Both the position numbers and the translations under genes were made by a program. From NCBI GenBank assembly GCA_009760855.2, contig WPIO01000067.1, positions 1,897,501 through 1,932,500 on the forward strand: DNA of 35,000 nucleotides, given 5' to 3'. The DNA comes from Cristatella mucedo (lineage: Eukaryota > Bryozoa > Phylactolaemata > Cristatellidae). Positions 24,747-35,000 of the stretch are shown piece by piece (within the stretch, counting starts at the first letter, position 1; each line of letters opens with the position of its first letter). Below the pieces are notes generated by a model. The model was given only the letters and a program-made list of their open reading frames with translations. It ran no database searches and was not told the origin of the DNA.

Positions 24747-24823
24747 GCACTAACATAGAAAGGCGAGGTCGCGCCAGCCGCCGCCGCCGGCATTTGAAAG
24801 GCAGACGCAGGGCCGGCAGCAGC

Positions 24824-32436
<7,613 letters not shown>

Positions 32437-33015
32437 AGACGCGGCGGCGGCGGCGGCGGCGGCGGCGGCTGCTGCGACGCGGACTGACGACCTGCGACGA
32501 GACGCGAGTGAGGGGCGCGATAAGCCAGAGCCTGCTCTGCCGCCGGCGCTCGCCGAAAGATCGCGAGAGGAAAAGGTCGCGACGCGCATGCACGTGGCGC
32601 CGTTCGCGGTGCACGAACTCGCCCAATCGCTGCGCGATCGAAGGGCCCGCCGGAAGTGTGTTCGCGCTACCGCGGCCGGGATTGCGCCGCCAGCGAGCCA
32701 GCTCGCGCACCCTATTTACGAGTGGCGCGGCGTGTGCCGGCGGCAGAAAACGTATTATTCTAACTGCGTGACTCAGTCTAGTCATGAGGAGCCAGCCTAA
32801 CCGCTGCCTGCGCACGGCGCGAGGGCGGCGGACTCGCCTCATTCCAGTCTGCCCGCGCGCGCGTCCCGGTACGAAGAAGATGGCCGCAAACTATCGCGGA
32901 CAAGTACGATGGCTTTAGTTTTGGATACGCGTGTGTGACGCATGATGTACGTCGTATATTTGTGTATGACGATATTTCGCCGAGCGATTGCAATAAATGC
33001 CGTAGCTCGCGACGC
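32437..33015 (+). other. Probable 3' UTR
   Basis: Runs from the TGA to just past an AATAAA at 32992-32997. It includes a GGC-repeat at about 32442-32470. The true cleavage site cannot be read from sequence alone. Confidence 0.5.
32992..32997 (+). terminator. Polyadenylation signal AATAAA
   Basis: Canonical hexamer about 555 nt after the stop codon, followed by TG-containing sequence. It is the first good candidate downstream of exon 6. Confidence 0.5.
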
Positions 33016-33561
33016 GAACTCGAGCGCACTGACTTGATCTGGTCGCTCGACTGTGCGTCGCGTCACCGATTTCTTGCGCCGCCCGTCACTGCCGGCGGAA
33101 CGTGCGGGCGTTGCAGCAGCAGCAGCTCGGCTGCAGCTGCTCAAGCGCTGCCACTGGCGTAAGCAGCGTGGCTGCTGCTGTGGTCTCGCTCATCGAATCA
33201 GCCATCGGATGTCCAAGTTGTCACCATCAAGCCCCGCTATTGCCGCACCGCCACCCGCGTCGGTAGCTTCCGCTGCTTCCGAGCGTTCGCCTTTGCTTTT
33301 TGGTCTACGAGACGACTACGAGACCGAAACTCGTCGGTTCCATCTTTCGCTCACAACGGACACCCACCGACTGAATGTTTACGCCTCTAACGGATAGTAA
33401 TCTGCAGCAAGCTGCGAAACAGCTTGCGAAACAGTAACCATAGTGTGTGCTAAAATTCAAGCGAGTCATAAGGTTGTTCATTAATGCAATTCGCTAATTC
33501 GGCAGCCTCATTTATTGGGCGACAAGAAGGCATTCACTAACTAACGGCTAATAACAAACAT
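33016..33561. other. Unassigned sequence downstream of the gene
   Basis: GC-rich to 33300, then AT-rich. A 114-codon open frame at 33053-33397 has no recognisable motif. Confidence 0.5.
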
Positions 33562-33660
33562 TAATAATAATAATAATAATAATAATACACTTGATAAAAC
33601 GCCCTCAGAGAACTTAATCTCTTTCTAGGCGCTTTACATTTGCTGCAAAGGGAACACTAC
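33562..33660 (-). mobile_element. LINE tail
   Basis: (TAA)n, then CACTTGATAAAACGCCCTCA, GAGAACTTAATCTCTTTCTA and GGCGCTTTACATTTGCTGCA (plus-strand letters), close to the apparent consensus. Confidence 0.8.
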
Positions 33661-33711
33661 TAACATTAATTAACTGACGGCTATTGCCAGCGCTATCAGT
33701 GTACCGTACAA

Positions 33712-33790
33712 CATTGCCTACTGCAGGACTTGAACATACAACTTGAGTCGTGAAAGGCAATTACCTTACCTTTGGGCTGAGACGAGGGGG
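33712..33790 (-). mobile_element. SINE head fragment, second family
   Basis: On the minus strand: CTCAGCCCAAAGGTAAGGTA, TTGCCTTTCACGACTCAAG and GTTCAAGTCCTGCAG follow the order of the 8566 head (GGTAAGGC, TTTTCACGACC, GTTCGAATCCTG). Confidence 0.5.
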
Positions 33791-34699
33791 CATAAGAAGT
33801 GCGTCGCAAAGACCAAGCATTGAAGTGGCGGCAGAGCCGGAAGTGTCAGAATCGACCGCCACACGATAGGCAGCCTCGTCCGTACGCGGACGCGGAAGCG
33901 AGCTCCCGAACAGTCTGGAGGAAGCAGTGCAATGAGAGCGTCCGTCGTCGCCGCCGCCGCGGCGGCCTTGCAACGAAAGGCGGCACCGAAGAAAGGCACG
34001 TTCTGTCCTGAGCGGAAGTGGGACGCGACGAGGAGGCTGACGATGCCTCGAAAGTGAGAAATCGAGCCGGATATCTGCGGGCGAACGACGAGCCGCGCCC
34101 ACTCCGGTCCGAGCAGCTACGCTTGGCTAGCTGGACGCTCGGCATTAGCCAGCGCTGACTCGAGAGCTCAGTGCGGCTTCTTGCACTTCTTGCAGTGCAG
34201 CCTCGGGTGGGCATCGCAGGCTTTGGATGGCAGAGCGAGACAAAGCCGCTCGACAAGCTGCTCCGGAGACCGTACATCCGGGGCATCCGATCCGATCGGA
34301 CGGGATCGGATTCCGCTCCGTGGAGGAACTCTTCACGACAAAGGCCCAGGTCCGAATGGATGCACTGTCGCTTCGCGTCGACGAGCAATTGTAAGCCACG
34401 GCCCTAGCCTTTCGAGGCGTCGAGACGCGTCGAAAGGCTAGGCCGCGGTCGCCTCTAGGTCTCTGGCACAGTCCTCGCGCCGCCTTCGCGAAGCGGCGCC
34501 AGCGGTGCCAGGCAGGCGTGCCAACGTGTGCCAAGGCGCGCCCGGCAGGCGTGCCAACAAGGGAAAATCCGATTTGCTGCTGCCCAGCTGCTGATCTGGC
34601 GATCGCCTTTAAGAGCCGACTGTCAGATCTGAATTCCTTCAGGATTTTTCGACGCATCGAGGTCGAATCGTTCCTCGTCAGGTCGCGTTAGCCCCGATA
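33791..34699. other. Unassigned sequence
   Basis: Includes the hairpin at 34403 and a duplicated GGCAGGCGTGCCAAC at about 34512 and 34542. No gene recognised. Confidence 0.5.
34403..34442. repeat. Inverted repeat with 13-bp arms
   Basis: CCTAGCCTTTCGA and TCGAAAGGCTAGG with a loop that itself contains GCGTCGAGACGC. Imperfect pairing extends outward into CCACGGC/CCGCGG. Confidence 0.85.
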
Positions 34700-34760
34700 G
34701 GTCAGATACCGAGCTCAGATCCGAGCTCGTGGGGCGCTATATAAATGAATTATTTTTTTT
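34700..34760 (+). mobile_element. SINE tail fragment
   Basis: GAGCTCGTGGGGCGCTATAT and AAATGAATTATT match the end of the 8889 SINE family. Confidence 0.45.
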
Positions 34761-34783
34761 CCAGGCGCTCCGGGCGAACTCCA

Positions 34784-34966
34784 CTAGCCACACTTGCATG
34801 GTGACCTTGTGCATGTCACCCCTGACCATGTTATTCGTGTTCTTTATCAAGCATGATATTACTCACCATTCAATCACGTTTCTCTTTGCAGCAAATGTAA
34901 AGCGCCTCGGAAGAGATTTATTTCTCTGAGGGCGCTTGATCAAGTGCATTCTTATCATTATTATGC
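34784..34966 (+). mobile_element. LINE 3' UTR and tail
   Basis: CATGTCACCCCTGACCATGT, ATTACTCACCATTCAATCAC, CTTTGCAGCAAATGTAAAGC, GAGATTTATTTCTCTGAGGG, CGCTTGATCAAGTGCATTCT, then TTATTAT. A nearly complete 3' UTR on the plus strand. Confidence 0.8.
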
Positions 34967-35000
34967 TCAGAGTTCACGCCACCGCGAACAGTTCGTGAAC

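Larger units (their letters stand above)
23790..24823. promoter_or_regulatory. CpG-rich 5' flank of the prohormone-like gene
   Basis: Very GC- and CpG-rich DNA leading up to the start codon, with GGC runs and a 12-bp tandem (gcgatcgcgtcg) at about 24428-24468. No TATA box is evident. It probably holds the promoter and 5' UTR, but no transcription start can be fixed. Long open frames here are a by-product of low stop-codon frequency. Confidence 0.35.

Overview
This window is eukaryotic nuclear DNA. It contains spliced coding sequence with GT-AG introns, long dinucleotide microsatellites, tRNA-headed SINEs and decayed LINE 3' ends. It looks like an invertebrate animal, and I cannot place it further. 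CpG is not depleted in the GC-rich blocks. I see no bacterial or viral gene organisation, no CRISPR array and no intact structural RNA gene.

One protein-coding gene can be supported. It lies on the plus strand at 24824-32436 and has six coding exons joined in a single frame (537 residues). The product has an N-terminal signal peptide, a very acidic Ala/Gly-rich body, several Lys-Arg or Arg-Lys-Lys-Arg processing sites, and no membrane segment beyond the signal. This is the layout of a neuropeptide or granin-like prohormone. I do not recognise the family, so no symbol is given. An AATAAA lies at 32992. CpG-rich DNA (about 21290-22860 and 23790-24823) precedes the gene.

The rest is accessory DNA. 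From about 4500 to 21150, and again from 31050 to the right edge, it is littered with 3' ends of one LINE family in both orientations. The protein ending is CR1/L2-like, followed by a conserved 3' UTR, a stem-loop tail and (TTA)n. tRNA-derived SINEs of a second family carry a related stem-loop tail, as expected if they borrow the LINE machinery. Another tRNA-headed SINE family has a different body.

Region by region: 1-4500 is mostly unassigned, with a CpG-rich block at 1500-2860 and a diverged duplicate of 2830-3065 at 7045-7265. 4500-13000 holds SINE and LINE tails. 13000-15900 is mostly unassigned. 15900-21150 holds a near-identical inverted duplication of about 200 bp, several LINE remnants and three long (GT)n arrays. 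21290-24823 is CpG-rich. 24824-33000 is the prohormone-like gene. 33000-35000 is unassigned sequence plus LINE/SINE ends.

The most interesting observation is in the gene. Exon 4 is frame-neutral (246 nt). The upstream intron carries about 1 kb of CU-rich sequence and the downstream intron about 700 nt of complementary GA-rich sequence. That geometry could loop out exon 4, causing skipping or circularisation.
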